Shown: positions 37,246 to 46,397 of the stretch, piece by piece
Position numbering within the stretch: position 1 is the first letter of the stretch
Layout: each line of letters opens with the position of its first letter
Assembly: GCA_002749285.1 (NCBI GenBank)
Contig: PDPR01000015.1
Location: 1 to 64,000 of the forward strand
DNA length: 64,000 nt
Direction: 5' to 3'
DNA from: Maribacter sp.
GTDB taxonomy: Bacteria; Bacteroidota; Bacteroidia; Flavobacteriales; Flavobacteriaceae
The notes under the pieces: generated by a model
Database searches by the model: none
Told to the model about the DNA's origin: nothing
Seen by the model: only the letters and a program-made list of their open reading frames with translations
Made by a program: the position numbers and the translations under genes

Positions 37246-39453
37246 ATGGGAAAAACGATCATAATCTCAAATAGGCTACCTGTACAATTACAGATCAGTA
37301 ATGGAAGTATCACTGCGATACCAAGTGTTGGTGGTCTGGCCACGGGTATGAAGTCCGTTCATTCTGGAAGCAATAGTATTTGGATAGGTTGGAGCGGTCT
37401 CACGGATGAGGAGATTCCCAAGCAGTTGGCACCTAAAATAGATGAGGCCTTGGCCAAACATGGATCCTCTAAGGTAAACCTTGGCTCAAAAGAGGTCGAT
37501 GGGTTTTATTATGGGTTCAGTAACAGGACCATATGGCCCTTGTTCCATTATTTTTTGGAATATTCAGAGTTTGAACTCGAAAGCTGGAATACATATAAGG
37601 CCGTGAACCAAAAATTTGCCGATGCCATTCTTGGGAAAGCAGGGGATGATGACACTATTTGGGTCCATGATTATCAATTGATGTTGGTGCCGAGGATGGT
37701 TCGTGAAAAACGGCCCAATATTGCAATCGGCTTCTTTTTGCACATCCCTTTTCCATCGTTCGAGATCTTTAGGACCTTGCCTTGGCGTGAGGAAATATTA
37801 AAGGGACTTTTAGGTGCGGATCTTATCGGGTTCCATACCTATGACTATGAGCGTCATTTTTTAAGCTCGGTACGGCGTTTATTGGGGTTGGAGGTGAGCT
37901 TCAATGATATTTATCTTGACGATAGGGTCATTAAGGTCGACTCTTTCCCAATGGGTATCGATTACAAAAAATTCAGTGAAGCGGCCAAAGAGCATGAAAG
38001 GAACACAACAGCGCAGCAGACCGAACTACAACAACGCCTGAACAACCATAAACATTCTACCCCCGATGCCAAGTTGATACTTTCCATCGACCGGTTGGAT
38101 TACTCAAAGGGCATCGCAAAACGATTGAATGCCTTTGTGTATTTCTTGAATAAATACCCACAGTATAAGGAGAAGGTAAGGTTGATCATATTGGCGGTAC
38201 CTTCCCGGTCCAACGTGCCCCAATACCAGTTGTTGAAGAAAGAGATCGATGAGCTGATAGGGCGTATCAACGGGGATTTTTCCACAGTGAGCTGGACCCC
38301 TATCTGGTATTTTTACCGCTCGGTCCCTTTTGAGAACCTTATTGATCTTTATACCTCCAGTGATATCGCTTGGCTCACCCCCCTCCGGGATGGTATGAAC
38401 CTTGTCGCCAAGGAATACATAGCCTCCAGGACCGATAAGACAGGGGTACTTATATTGAGTGAAATGGCTGGGTCGGCCAATGAGATGAACGAGTCACTCT
38501 TAGTCAACCCCAATAACTTTGAACAAACTGCCGATGCCATTTATGAGGCGATAAATATGCCCAAAACTGAACAGATAGCACGAAATACAGAATTACAAAA
38601 ACGCTTGGCACGCTATAACGTTGAAAAATGGGCAAATGATTTTATGTCTTCCCTAAACAAACAAAAAGACAGGGATGCGGGCAATGTTTCAAAACAATTG
38701 ACCGAACATCGTTTAAGGGGTGTCTTGGGTGGTTTTAAGAAGGCTAAAAAAAGAATATTCTTCCTTGATTACGATGGAACCCTATCCGGCTTTCATGTGG
38801 ATCCACAGAAGGCAGGGCCAGATAAGGAACTGTATGCTCTTTTGGATGCTTTGAATGCTGCGGAAAACACTGAGGTCTATTTGGTCAGTGGTCGCGATAA
38901 GGAAACATTCACCAGGTGGTTCCTGCCCAAAAAATATAATATGATCGTGGAGCATGGAGTCTGGATTTCCCAAAATGGGGAGGATTTTAAACTGCTCGAA
39001 AATGTCAAGAACGACTGGATGGAAAAGATACGTCCTGTGTTGGAATCCTTCGTTGACCGGACACCGGGGAGTTTCATTGAGGAAAAAAACTATTCCTTGG
39101 CGTGGCATTACCGCAAAACAGACCCGGACTTTGGTAATCTTAGGGCCAATGAACTTAATACCGTATTGACCAGTTTGATCGCCAATGATGATCTAAGTGT
39201 CCTGAACGGGAATAAGGTTATGGAGATAAAAGGCAATAATGTGAACAAAGGCCGGGCAACAATGCGTGTTTTGGGTGAGGACGATTATGATTTTGTCCTA
39301 GCGATCGGTGATGATTGGACCGATGAATTTATGTTCCAGGAACTCCCTGAAAGCGCCGTTACCATTAAGGTTGGAAGACAAAAGACCCATGCGGGGTTCT
39401 TTGTCGATGATATAAAATACGTTCGTGCTGTCTTAAAACGATTTGTCGATTGA
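37246..39453 (+). CDS. otsAB: bifunctional trehalose-6-phosphate synthase/phosphatase
   Basis: A 735-residue fusion. Residues 1 to about 465 are a GT20 synthase (IIISNRLPVQL at the start, WVHDYQLMLVP, HIPFPSFEIFRTLPWR, SIDRLDYSKGI), joining UDP-glucose and glucose-6-phosphate. From about residue 500 a HAD phosphatase begins with D508 and D510 in FLDYDGTL, and ends with GDDWTDEFMF. The frame is open to 37135, but MGKTIIISNRL at 37246 is the family start and avoids overlap with the GH15 gene. Trehalose protects from osmotic and drying stress. It shares a short divergent promoter region with GH15. Confidence 0.94.
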   Translation: MGKTIIISNRLPVQLQISNGSITAIPSVGGLATGMKSVHSGSNSIWIGWSGLTDEEIPKQLAPKIDEALAKHGSSKVNLGSKEVDGFYYGFSNRTIWPLFHYFLEYSEFELESWNTYKAVNQKFADAILGKAGDDDTIWVHDYQLMLVPRMVREKRPNIAIGFFLHIPFPSFEIFRTLPWREEILKGLLGADLIGFHTYDYERHFLSSVRRLLGLEVSFNDIYLDDRVIKVDSFPMGIDYKKFSEAAKEHERNTTAQQTELQQRLNNHKHSTPDAKLILSIDRLDYSKGIAKRLNAFVYFLNKYPQYKEKVRLIILAVPSRSNVPQYQLLKKEIDELIGRINGDFSTVSWTPIWYFYRSVPFENLIDLYTSSDIAWLTPLRDGMNLVAKEYIASRTDKTGVLILSEMAGSANEMNESLLVNPNNFEQTADAIYEAINMPKTEQIARNTELQKRLARYNVEKWANDFMSSLNKQKDRDAGNVSKQLTEHRLRGVLGGFKKAKKRIFFLDYDGTLSGFHVDPQKAGPDKELYALLDALNAAENTEVYLVSGRDKETFTRWFLPKKYNMIVEHGVWISQNGEDFKLLENVKNDWMEKIRPVLESFVDRTPGSFIEEKNYSLAWHYRKTDPDFGNLRANELNTVLTSLIANDDLSVLNGNKVMEIKGNNVNKGRATMRVLGEDDYDFVLAIGDDWTDEFMFQELPESAVTIKVGRQKTHAGFFVDDIKYVRAVLKRFVD

Positions 39454-39556
39454 ATAGCCCAATTGTAAAAATTGCCCCCATAGGTATGGGCCAATACGAT
39501 ATTATCGATGCTGTTTCCGTTGGATCGATGCAGGTTGATGTAAATACGATCATGTT

Positions 39557-41179
39557 ATGATGAAGCCGAATATATTTTTATTGTTTTTCAGTTTGTTTAC
39601 CCTAGGCCTTTCAGCCCAACAATTCACACATCAAGATACACTAAGGGGGAGTATTACAGCGGAACGTGCTTGGTGGGACTTGAAGTTCTACCATTTGGAT
39701 ATTGAGGTGCGACCCGATGAAAAATTCATTTCGGGAAGCAATCTTATCCGGTACCAAGTATTGGATCCCCAAAAAGTACTTCAGATAGACCTGCAACCTC
39801 CTTTGAAAATAGACAAGGTTACCCAAGGGGGAAAGGCCTTATCGGTTATTTCCAAGGGCAACGCCCATTTTGTACAACTTGGGAAAAAGCAGCGGAAAGG
39901 CGAGGTCAATGAGATAGTGGTACATTATTCAGGTCACCCTAAAGAGGCAAAGAATGCCCCATGGGATGGGGGCTTTTCTTGGAGAAAAGATACTAATGGC
40001 AAGTATTTCGCCGCAACGAGCTGCCAAGGTATAGGGGCTAGTATATGGTGGCCCAACAAGGACCATATGTATGACGAGGTCGATAGTATGGCCATTAGCG
40101 TAAAAGTGCCCAGGGGTCTTATAGGTGTGTCGAACGGTAGATTGAGAAAGGTAGATAAGGTAAGTAATACCTATCATTGGTTCGTGGCAAACCCCATCAA
40201 TAATTATGGCGTGAATGTAAATATTGGGGACTATGTGCATTTTGGCGAAAAATACCAAGGGGAAAAAGGTATCTTGGATATGGACTATTATGTGCTACGG
40301 GATAATTTGAGGAAGGCCCAAGAACAATTTAAACAGGCCTCGATGACATTGAGGGCCTTTGAATATTGGTTTGGCCCCTATCCTTTTTATGAGGACAGCT
40401 ATAAATTGGTAGAAGTGCCTTACTTGGGTATGGAGCACCAGAGTTCTGTCACTTATGGCAACCACTACCGGAATGGATATTTGGGAGGGGATCTTTCATC
40501 TTCCGGTTGGGGGTTGGAATTTGATTATATCATCATTCACGAATCGGGCCATGAATGGTTCGCCAATAATATAACCTATAAGGATATTGCGGATATGTGG
40601 ATACACGAGAGCTTTACCTGCTACTCCGAAAACTTATTTTTAGATTACCATTTTGGCACTATGGCAGCCGAGGATTATGTAATAGGCCTACGAAGGAATA
40701 TCCAAAACGACATTCCCATTATCGGCCCTTATGGTGTAAACCGGGAAGGGTCTGGGGACATGTATTACAAGGGGGCCAATATGTTGCATATCATCCGTCA
40801 ATTGGTAGGCGATGACGTGAAATGGAGAGTGGTGTTAAGGGGAATCAATAGGGACCTATACCATCAGACCGTTACTACGGCCCAAGTGGAAAAGTACCTT
40901 AGCGACCATACCCAGATCGACCTTAGCTCTATTTTCGAGGAATACCTACGAACAACAATGGTTCCTGTCCTGGAATATAACATTTCGGGAAATACCCTAA
41001 AGTACCGTTATACCGATGTAGTAGATGGATTCCATATGCCTTTACGGATTTATGTTGGGGGAAAGGCACATTGGATTTCCCCGATTGGAACATGGCAGAC
41101 CCAGACTTTCACAGATGACCTTTCGACCATGGAAGTAGATAGGAATTTTTATATTAAAACCATAGAACGTAGGCAATGA
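39557..41179 (+). CDS. M1-family metallopeptidase (aminopeptidase)
   Basis: A 540-residue secreted peptidase with a signal peptide (cleavage near SAQQ, about residue 22). An N-terminal beta domain is followed by the exopeptidase motif GMEHQSS (family GxMEN variant) and the zinc site HESGHEW with H328, E329 and H332; the downstream ESFTCYSE provides the third ligand. The protein is shorter than full M1 enzymes and lacks their large helical C-terminal domain. It probably trims peptides in the periplasm. It stands alone. Confidence 0.9.
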   Translation: MMKPNIFLLFFSLFTLGLSAQQFTHQDTLRGSITAERAWWDLKFYHLDIEVRPDEKFISGSNLIRYQVLDPQKVLQIDLQPPLKIDKVTQGGKALSVISKGNAHFVQLGKKQRKGEVNEIVVHYSGHPKEAKNAPWDGGFSWRKDTNGKYFAATSCQGIGASIWWPNKDHMYDEVDSMAISVKVPRGLIGVSNGRLRKVDKVSNTYHWFVANPINNYGVNVNIGDYVHFGEKYQGEKGILDMDYYVLRDNLRKAQEQFKQASMTLRAFEYWFGPYPFYEDSYKLVEVPYLGMEHQSSVTYGNHYRNGYLGGDLSSSGWGLEFDYIIIHESGHEWFANNITYKDIADMWIHESFTCYSENLFLDYHFGTMAAEDYVIGLRRNIQNDIPIIGPYGVNREGSGDMYYKGANMLHIIRQLVGDDVKWRVVLRGINRDLYHQTVTTAQVEKYLSDHTQIDLSSIFEEYLRTTMVPVLEYNISGNTLKYRYTDVVDGFHMPLRIYVGGKAHWISPIGTWQTQTFTDDLSTMEVDRNFYIKTIERRQ

Positions 41180-41245
41180 ACCCCTTACCATTGGTTCTTA
41201 TCGAAAAAACAACACGTTTAAGCAGTAAGGGGAATGTTCGGTGTT

Positions 41246-42479
41246 TTAACCCATAGCCTTTTTTTGTGCAATACGGTTTAAACGATATACGAAAATATAG
41301 TAACCCAATGCTATGAAAATTGTCCAACCCGTGCTTACCACAAAAAGAACCTTTGTCGAAGCCCCATAAGTTGTTGTAATTTCAGGGTACATATATGAAA
41401 GTATCACGATATGGAAAATCCAATTGATATATTTCCGTATCCCCATGACTTTAGGGGATCCTTTTTCTGTCCAACCTTCCTACGTTTTAAGGTCATCCAA
41501 ATACCTGATAGCACCAATGAGGAGATTCCCAATCCACCAATAAACCAGATTACTTTGGTTGCCAATCCTCCCCAAGAGCCAAAATGTAGGGGGTCTGCAA
41601 TATCATTAAGCCATATTAAGGTACTTATATCCTCTGCTTTTTAAACCTTATAGTTGTTCGGGTCTATATAGACTCTGTTGGCCCTACGCCTAACTAGGGG
41701 GTACATGTGAATGTCCTCTTAAATAAATATGATCCCCATGATCATCAGGAGGATTGAGTCCACCTATTTTGAGACTAGGTATTTCTTGTTTGGCAATGGC
41801 AATTGCCCTATCGTAATCTATATCATAACTGGGATCTTTAATTTTAAGATTCTCGTTTTTGCCCAATTCCCTATAATTTACATACAGACTGAATTCTTCC
41901 CGTACAGGTAAATCAGCTTCAGTGTGTTTTTTGAATGACAGGTATATACTTTATGTCCTTGCCCAGTTTCCCATACCGGGGTTTTGTTGGTTTGTGCGTT
42001 GTTGAAGACCACCCTGGCTTTTTGGGTTGGGGTTTGGACTGTTTTTGCAAAGTTGGATGATTTTCCTGCCCATCTCTTTTTTTTTAGGGGTAAACTTCGA
42101 TGAAGGCGAAGTACATAAGAAATCTTTTGATCGTTCCTTTTCCTCTAATAACCTGCCCGCATAAGGGCCTACAAAACTATAATAGGGTATCCTGTCTTTT
42201 GAGGCCCCCAGGATTATTGACCTGGATGCATCGATGAAGTCATAAAAATGGGATGGTACCTCATTTTCGGATTGGCCCTCGTAAGATTCCAACAATTCCC
42301 TTAAAGGAAGTCTTTGCCTATTTTGGGGGCCTACGAATACGGGTGGACAAGGGGTTTCAGTTCTTGTTGAAAGGCATGGATACATCCTGTTATGTATATA
42401 ACGAAGACAATGACCCCCTATTGAAAAGACCAATCCACAAATGAATTGTCCTGAATAGGCTTCTGGTCTTAAAGTTCAT
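41246..42479 (-). pseudogene. PepSY-associated transmembrane protein, broken by stops and frameshifts
   Basis: The minus strand starts with an intact N-terminus at 42479 (MNFKTRSLFRTIHLWIGLF), then shifts frame. Further family segments appear in different frames: FVIYITGCIHAFQQEL (about 42420), SYDIDYDRAIAIAKQEIPSL (about 41800), and DPLHFGSWGGLATKVIWF with LVLSGIW near 41520. The tail ends at 41246. Several frameshifts and stops make it non-functional. Intact relatives work beside TonB-dependent siderophore receptors as iron-reducing or uptake membrane proteins, so an iron-uptake function has been lost here. Confidence 0.8.
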
Positions 42480-43159
42480 TTTGCGATTAAAAAAACAAAG
42501 CCCTAAGATAAAGTATCATTAGGACTTTGTAAAATTAAGGAAAATATAATCTAGGCTCTACAGCTTGCTTGACAAGTACCGATGAATTGGACCTAGAGCC
42601 ATTGGCTTTTTCATAAGTGTTATCCTTTCCTGCCCATTTTGAACGTGTGAAATAGAAATCTTGGTTATTGATAACAAACAATGATTTTCGTCCATTCTAT
42701 TATTAATTAGACTTAATCAACTTAACGTTCCCACGAATACAAATATATAAACTAATCCTATTTCTTTCAATACATTACTTGGAATTATTTTAAATAACTT
42801 TTTGTTGGTATGCAAACAGTATATGGAAATGAAATAGGATCCCCCTTCGGACAACCAATGTATAAGGCCCTAAGTCGTGTTTTTCCCGCGCCAGACATTC
42901 TGTACATAACCCTATGGGATGATTTATCTTCTGACGGGGATTGATGTTCAACCTCTTTTGAATGTGTTTTCCAATTGGGGAATAGGTTCTCCCTAACCCG
43001 ATTGTTCTCTACTGCAATGGGCACAATTTTTTTCAAGTCCTTTGTAAGTATACCATATACGGTATATTCTTGTGAATTGGCGGAAGGGAGTTTGAAAAAT
43101 GGAATGGGAACCCTAAAGGAGAAAAAGTTAATTAAGATTTATTTAACATGCTATTGCGT
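42480..43159. other. intergenic region upstream of the DUF5916 gene
   Basis: A weak hairpin (caaagccctaa ... ttaggactttg, about 42498-42531) is present. Short frames at 42811-42950 (plus) and 42785-43036 (minus) do not resemble any family I know. The left part is probably further debris of the dead PepSY locus. Confidence 0.4.
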
Positions 43160-43167
43160 TATATTTG
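43160..43167 (+). promoter_or_regulatory. -7 box of the DUF5916 gene promoter
   Basis: TATATTTG fits TAnnTTTG. Transcription starting near 43174 would leave 15 bases before the ATG at 43189 and would exclude the in-frame TTG at 43165. Confidence 0.45.
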
Positions 43168-43188
43168 GAATTGCAACCCAACCAAATA

Positions 43189-45405
43189 ATGATTACCTTA
43201 CAAAGACTACTTATTGTTTCTGCCCTAACTATTATCCCACCGATTTTCGCACAAAAGAAACAGGTTGTGGTAAAATACACGGATACACCTATTGAAATTG
43301 ATGCTAATTTAGATGAAGAGCCATGGCAAGGCATCGGGTTCGCAGGTGGTTTCTGGCAATACTTCCCGTCTGATAAAATACAGGTAGAGAATCAGACAGA
43401 GATCAAAATGCTGTTCGATGATAAGAACCTGTACGTAGGTATAAAGGTATATTCGTCTGGCAAGGATTATATAGTGCCTTCCTTACGGCGTGATTTTAGG
43501 GCGGGTGGCAGTGATAATGTCACGCTGCTTTTCGATACGTTCAATGATGGTTCAAATGCCTTTGTCTTTGGTTCGAATCCGTACGGTGTAAAGCGGGAGT
43601 TTTTATTGTCCGGTGGTGGCAAGGAGTTAAGGGGGTTCAATAGCGCCTGGGATGTGAAATGGAAGGCGGAATCAAAAATTTATGATGGCTACTATATTTG
43701 TGAGTGGGAAATCCCATTATATGCATTTAAATATAAGGAAGGGGAGACAAGGTGGCGATTCAATAGCTATCAATTTGATGCCAAAGGCAATGAGCGGAAC
43801 ACTTGGATAAATATCCCGCAGAATCAATTTATCTTTAATCTGGCCTATATGGGTGATATGGTCTTTGAGAGACCTTTGGGTAAATCGCGTTCGCCAATAG
43901 CATTGATACCCTATGTGAATTCTGGTATTTATAAGGATTACGAAACAGATAATGAGGATGTTGAGTTTAAGATAGGGGGTGACGCGAAAATGACCATAGG
44001 CAATAGTATGAACTTGGACCTAACGATCAACCCGGATTTTTCACAGGTGGAAGTGGACAGGCAAGTGACCAATTTATCACGTTTTGCAATAGCGCTGCCA
44101 GAGAGGCGTCAGTTTTTCATTGAGAACAGTGATCTGTTTGGCGATTTCGGAACCAATAGGGACGCTAGAACCTTTTTTTCACGTAGAATAGGTATTGCAA
44201 GGGATTTGGATAACAATACGATACAAAATGAGATTATTGGCGGTGCGCGCTTAAGTGGGAAATTGACAAATGATTTACGAATAGGCCTCTTGTCCGTGCA
44301 GACAGCCGAGGATAGGGCCAATGAGATCCCCACGAATAACAACTCGGTCTTGGCATTGCAGCATAAATTGTTCAACCGTTCCAATCTGAGTTTCCTGTTC
44401 ATAAACAGATCGGCCACGAAAGAGTATGGTTTCCTAAACGATAGTGACGGTGACGAATCCAACAATACCTACAATAGGGTCATTGGTCTGGATTATAATT
44501 TGGCGTCCAAGAATAATAGTTGGACAGGTAAGTATTTTTTCCATAAGTCATTTTCACCGGAAACAGATAATAAGGATTATGTAACAGGGGCATCGACAAC
44601 GTATAATAGCCGTTATCTGAATATGCGTCTAAGTGGTCTCTATATCGGTGATAATTTTCAATCCGACCTTGGTTTTATCCGTAGGACGGGCATACTAAAG
44701 TTTGATCCACAGATCCAAGGGAATTTATGGCCAAAAAAAGGTGTTTTTAATAAACATAGCCTGTCGTTCACACCGATTGTGCTTTTTCAGCCAGAACATG
44801 ATTATGAAAACTCGGATTATTTCTTGATAACGAGATGGGGCAGTAACTTTAGGAGCCAGGCGGAATTCAAGGCTACCATGTTTAATATGTATGCGAGGTT
44901 ATATGATGATTTTGACCCTACAAGAACAGCCGGGGCCGTAAAATTACCGGCAAATTCAGACTATCATTATACAAGTGTGGAATTGGAGTACCAATCAGAT
45001 AAACGAAAACAATTTTCATATAAGGTACAGCCTACCTATGGCGGTTTTTATAACGGCAAAAAGTTTTCCCTTGAAGCGGATTTAAACTGGCGTTTGCAGC
45101 CCTATTTTGTGGCTTCCGCACAATTCAGGTATGACAATATTGATTTGCCGGACCCATATCCTGACGCAAAGATCTGGTTGGTGGGGCCTCGTTTTGATAC
45201 CACATTCAATAAAAAGTTATTCTGGACAACCTTGGTTCAATACAGTAGCCAATCGGATAATATTGGTGTGAATAGTCGTTTGCAGTGGCGCTTTAGGCCA
45301 TTGTCCGACTTATTTATAGTGTATAACGACAATTACCATACAACTGTTTTTTCACCGCGGAGTAGGTCGATAACGGTTAAGTTCACGTACAGGTTGGATA
45401 TATAG
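43189..45405 (+). CDS. DUF5916 outer membrane protein with CBM9-like N-terminal domain
   Basis: A 738-residue protein with a signal peptide (cleavage near PIFAQ, about residue 22). Residues of about 25-210 form a CBM9-like carbohydrate-binding fold (DTPIEIDANLDEEPWQG, MLFDDKNLYVGIKVY, WDVKWKAESKIYDGYYICEW). The remainder is the DUF5916 region, with DLTINPDFSQVEVDRQVTNL and PERRQFFIENSDLF, ending in amphipathic strands and a TVKFTYRLDI tail typical of outer-membrane barrels. Function is unknown; such proteins often neighbour polysaccharide loci or peptidases. It is flanked by decayed DNA on both sides. Confidence 0.85.
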   Translation: MITLQRLLIVSALTIIPPIFAQKKQVVVKYTDTPIEIDANLDEEPWQGIGFAGGFWQYFPSDKIQVENQTEIKMLFDDKNLYVGIKVYSSGKDYIVPSLRRDFRAGGSDNVTLLFDTFNDGSNAFVFGSNPYGVKREFLLSGGGKELRGFNSAWDVKWKAESKIYDGYYICEWEIPLYAFKYKEGETRWRFNSYQFDAKGNERNTWINIPQNQFIFNLAYMGDMVFERPLGKSRSPIALIPYVNSGIYKDYETDNEDVEFKIGGDAKMTIGNSMNLDLTINPDFSQVEVDRQVTNLSRFAIALPERRQFFIENSDLFGDFGTNRDARTFFSRRIGIARDLDNNTIQNEIIGGARLSGKLTNDLRIGLLSVQTAEDRANEIPTNNNSVLALQHKLFNRSNLSFLFINRSATKEYGFLNDSDGDESNNTYNRVIGLDYNLASKNNSWTGKYFFHKSFSPETDNKDYVTGASTTYNSRYLNMRLSGLYIGDNFQSDLGFIRRTGILKFDPQIQGNLWPKKGVFNKHSLSFTPIVLFQPEHDYENSDYFLITRWGSNFRSQAEFKATMFNMYARLYDDFDPTRTAGAVKLPANSDYHYTSVELEYQSDKRKQFSYKVQPTYGGFYNGKKFSLEADLNWRLQPYFVASAQFRYDNIDLPDPYPDAKIWLVGPRFDTTFNKKLFWTTLVQYSSQSDNIGVNSRLQWRFRPLSDLFIVYNDNYHTTVFSPRSRSITVKFTYRLDI

Positions 45406-45536
45406 CCCTTGGTTTTCGCGGTGCGCTGGGCAAGAAGAAGCCTTTGCGGCCATGTAACAACTTTCTGTATTCCCTACGCAGAAAAACACTGGTGTCCGTT
45501 CGTAACAGCTGTCATACCTGCTGAAGTTCTTGGTTT

Positions 45537-45695
45537 CGTAGCGAAGGTGGCAACAACGGTACAATTTCCTATATCTATGATGCTACCAGGGCAAAACCTT
45601 GGAAGAACGTTCTTGAAAATGGTGTTGGCACTTCTGCCGATTATGCGGGTATGGAACTCCCCATAAGGGAGATGGGAATGAATCGAACAGGGTAA
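45537..45695 (+). pseudogene. RHS (YD-repeat) protein fragment
   Basis: One plus-strand frame reads GGNNGTISYIYDATRAKPWK and then a TSADYAG segment before a stop at 45693. This matches the pattern NGTISYIYDATGAKLxK...T.YAGN seen in the late YD repeats of flavobacterial RHS proteins. The frame starts after a stop and covers about 50 residues, so it is a fragment of a lost RHS/polymorphic-toxin gene. Confidence 0.55.
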
Positions 45696-46326
45696 GGGAA
45701 TAAATCATTGGGAAATTATGGGTGCAAGCTTAGAGGAAATGATTGAGAATATCGATCTTTTGGAAAATGACGATTTGAAGATCAATGAAATACATCGTAT
45801 TTTGGAAATTATCGATTCGTGCGAATAGGTGAATATCAACAGTATTATCCAAAAGGGTGTTGTGTCAAAAGACCACGTGCACATGTATGTTGAATACCGT
45901 CCATCGATGAGTGTGGGCCATTTGGTCAGGAAATTGAATAGTGGTTCATTGTCGGAGTGGGTAGGATTGAAATGCTACTTCGTTTCCTTTAAATCGGGCA
46001 CTTTCAACACTTCTATCAAAATCAGGTAACCGAATAGGCAACCTTTGGGAAGACTTGGTTTGGTTCATTTTAGACAAAAATCGAACATCTGAACGCATGA
46101 TGGGCAACACATGGGGCCATTTCCCGTCTCGATTACAAGTTATTCCATTAATCTTTTGATTTACAGGGTTTTTTATTGTGTATTACTTAATATTTCCCCG
46201 TATACTCCCCATAAAAAAGTTGGATTAAAACAAAATAACCCGTAATTAGGTAATCCATGGTCAAATGTTGGTATTTTTTATGGAAAAGGTCGGTTGACGA
46301 TATTCTTCTTTGGAAAAACTTAATGA
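45696..46326. other. rest of the decayed stretch before the polysaccharide locus
   Basis: Apart from the IS200 fragment, a 36-codon frame from 45721 (MGASLEEMIENIDLLENDDL...) to the stop at 45826 may be the start of another lost gene. From 46030 to 46326 I see nothing supportable. Confidence 0.35.
45829..46029 (+). pseudogene. IS200/IS605-type transposase (TnpA) fragment
   Basis: The frame reads GVVSKDHVHMYVEYRPSMSV then GHLVRKLNSGS, which is the HUH (HVH) core of a Y1 transposase and the helix after it. The preceding beta strand is shortened and the catalytic tyrosine region is absent, the frame running into unrelated residues. A dead IS200-type copy. Together with the RHS fragment 130 bases upstream, it marks an old recombination or insertion site. 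Confidence 0.65.
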
Positions 46327-46358
46327 TTGTTTTTGGAATCTTGTATAAAATAACTTTG
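46327..46358 (+). promoter_or_regulatory. promoter for the SusR-like regulator
   Basis: TTG (46327-46329), 21 bases, TAACTTTG (46351-46358): a good -33/-7 pair. A start near 46365 gives a leader of about 33 bases to the ATG at 46398. Confidence 0.55.
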
Positions 46359-46397
46359 ACTTATATTTAACATCTAGTGGCCGATCTTTATTATAAA

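Noticed and set aside
41951..42433. 160-residue minus-strand open frame
   Set aside because: It reads through the broken PepSY gene in mixed frames; the true protein segments lie in other frames, so it is not a gene.
42785..43036. 83-residue minus-strand open frame
   Set aside because: No family pattern and no promoter or start context; likely chance or debris.
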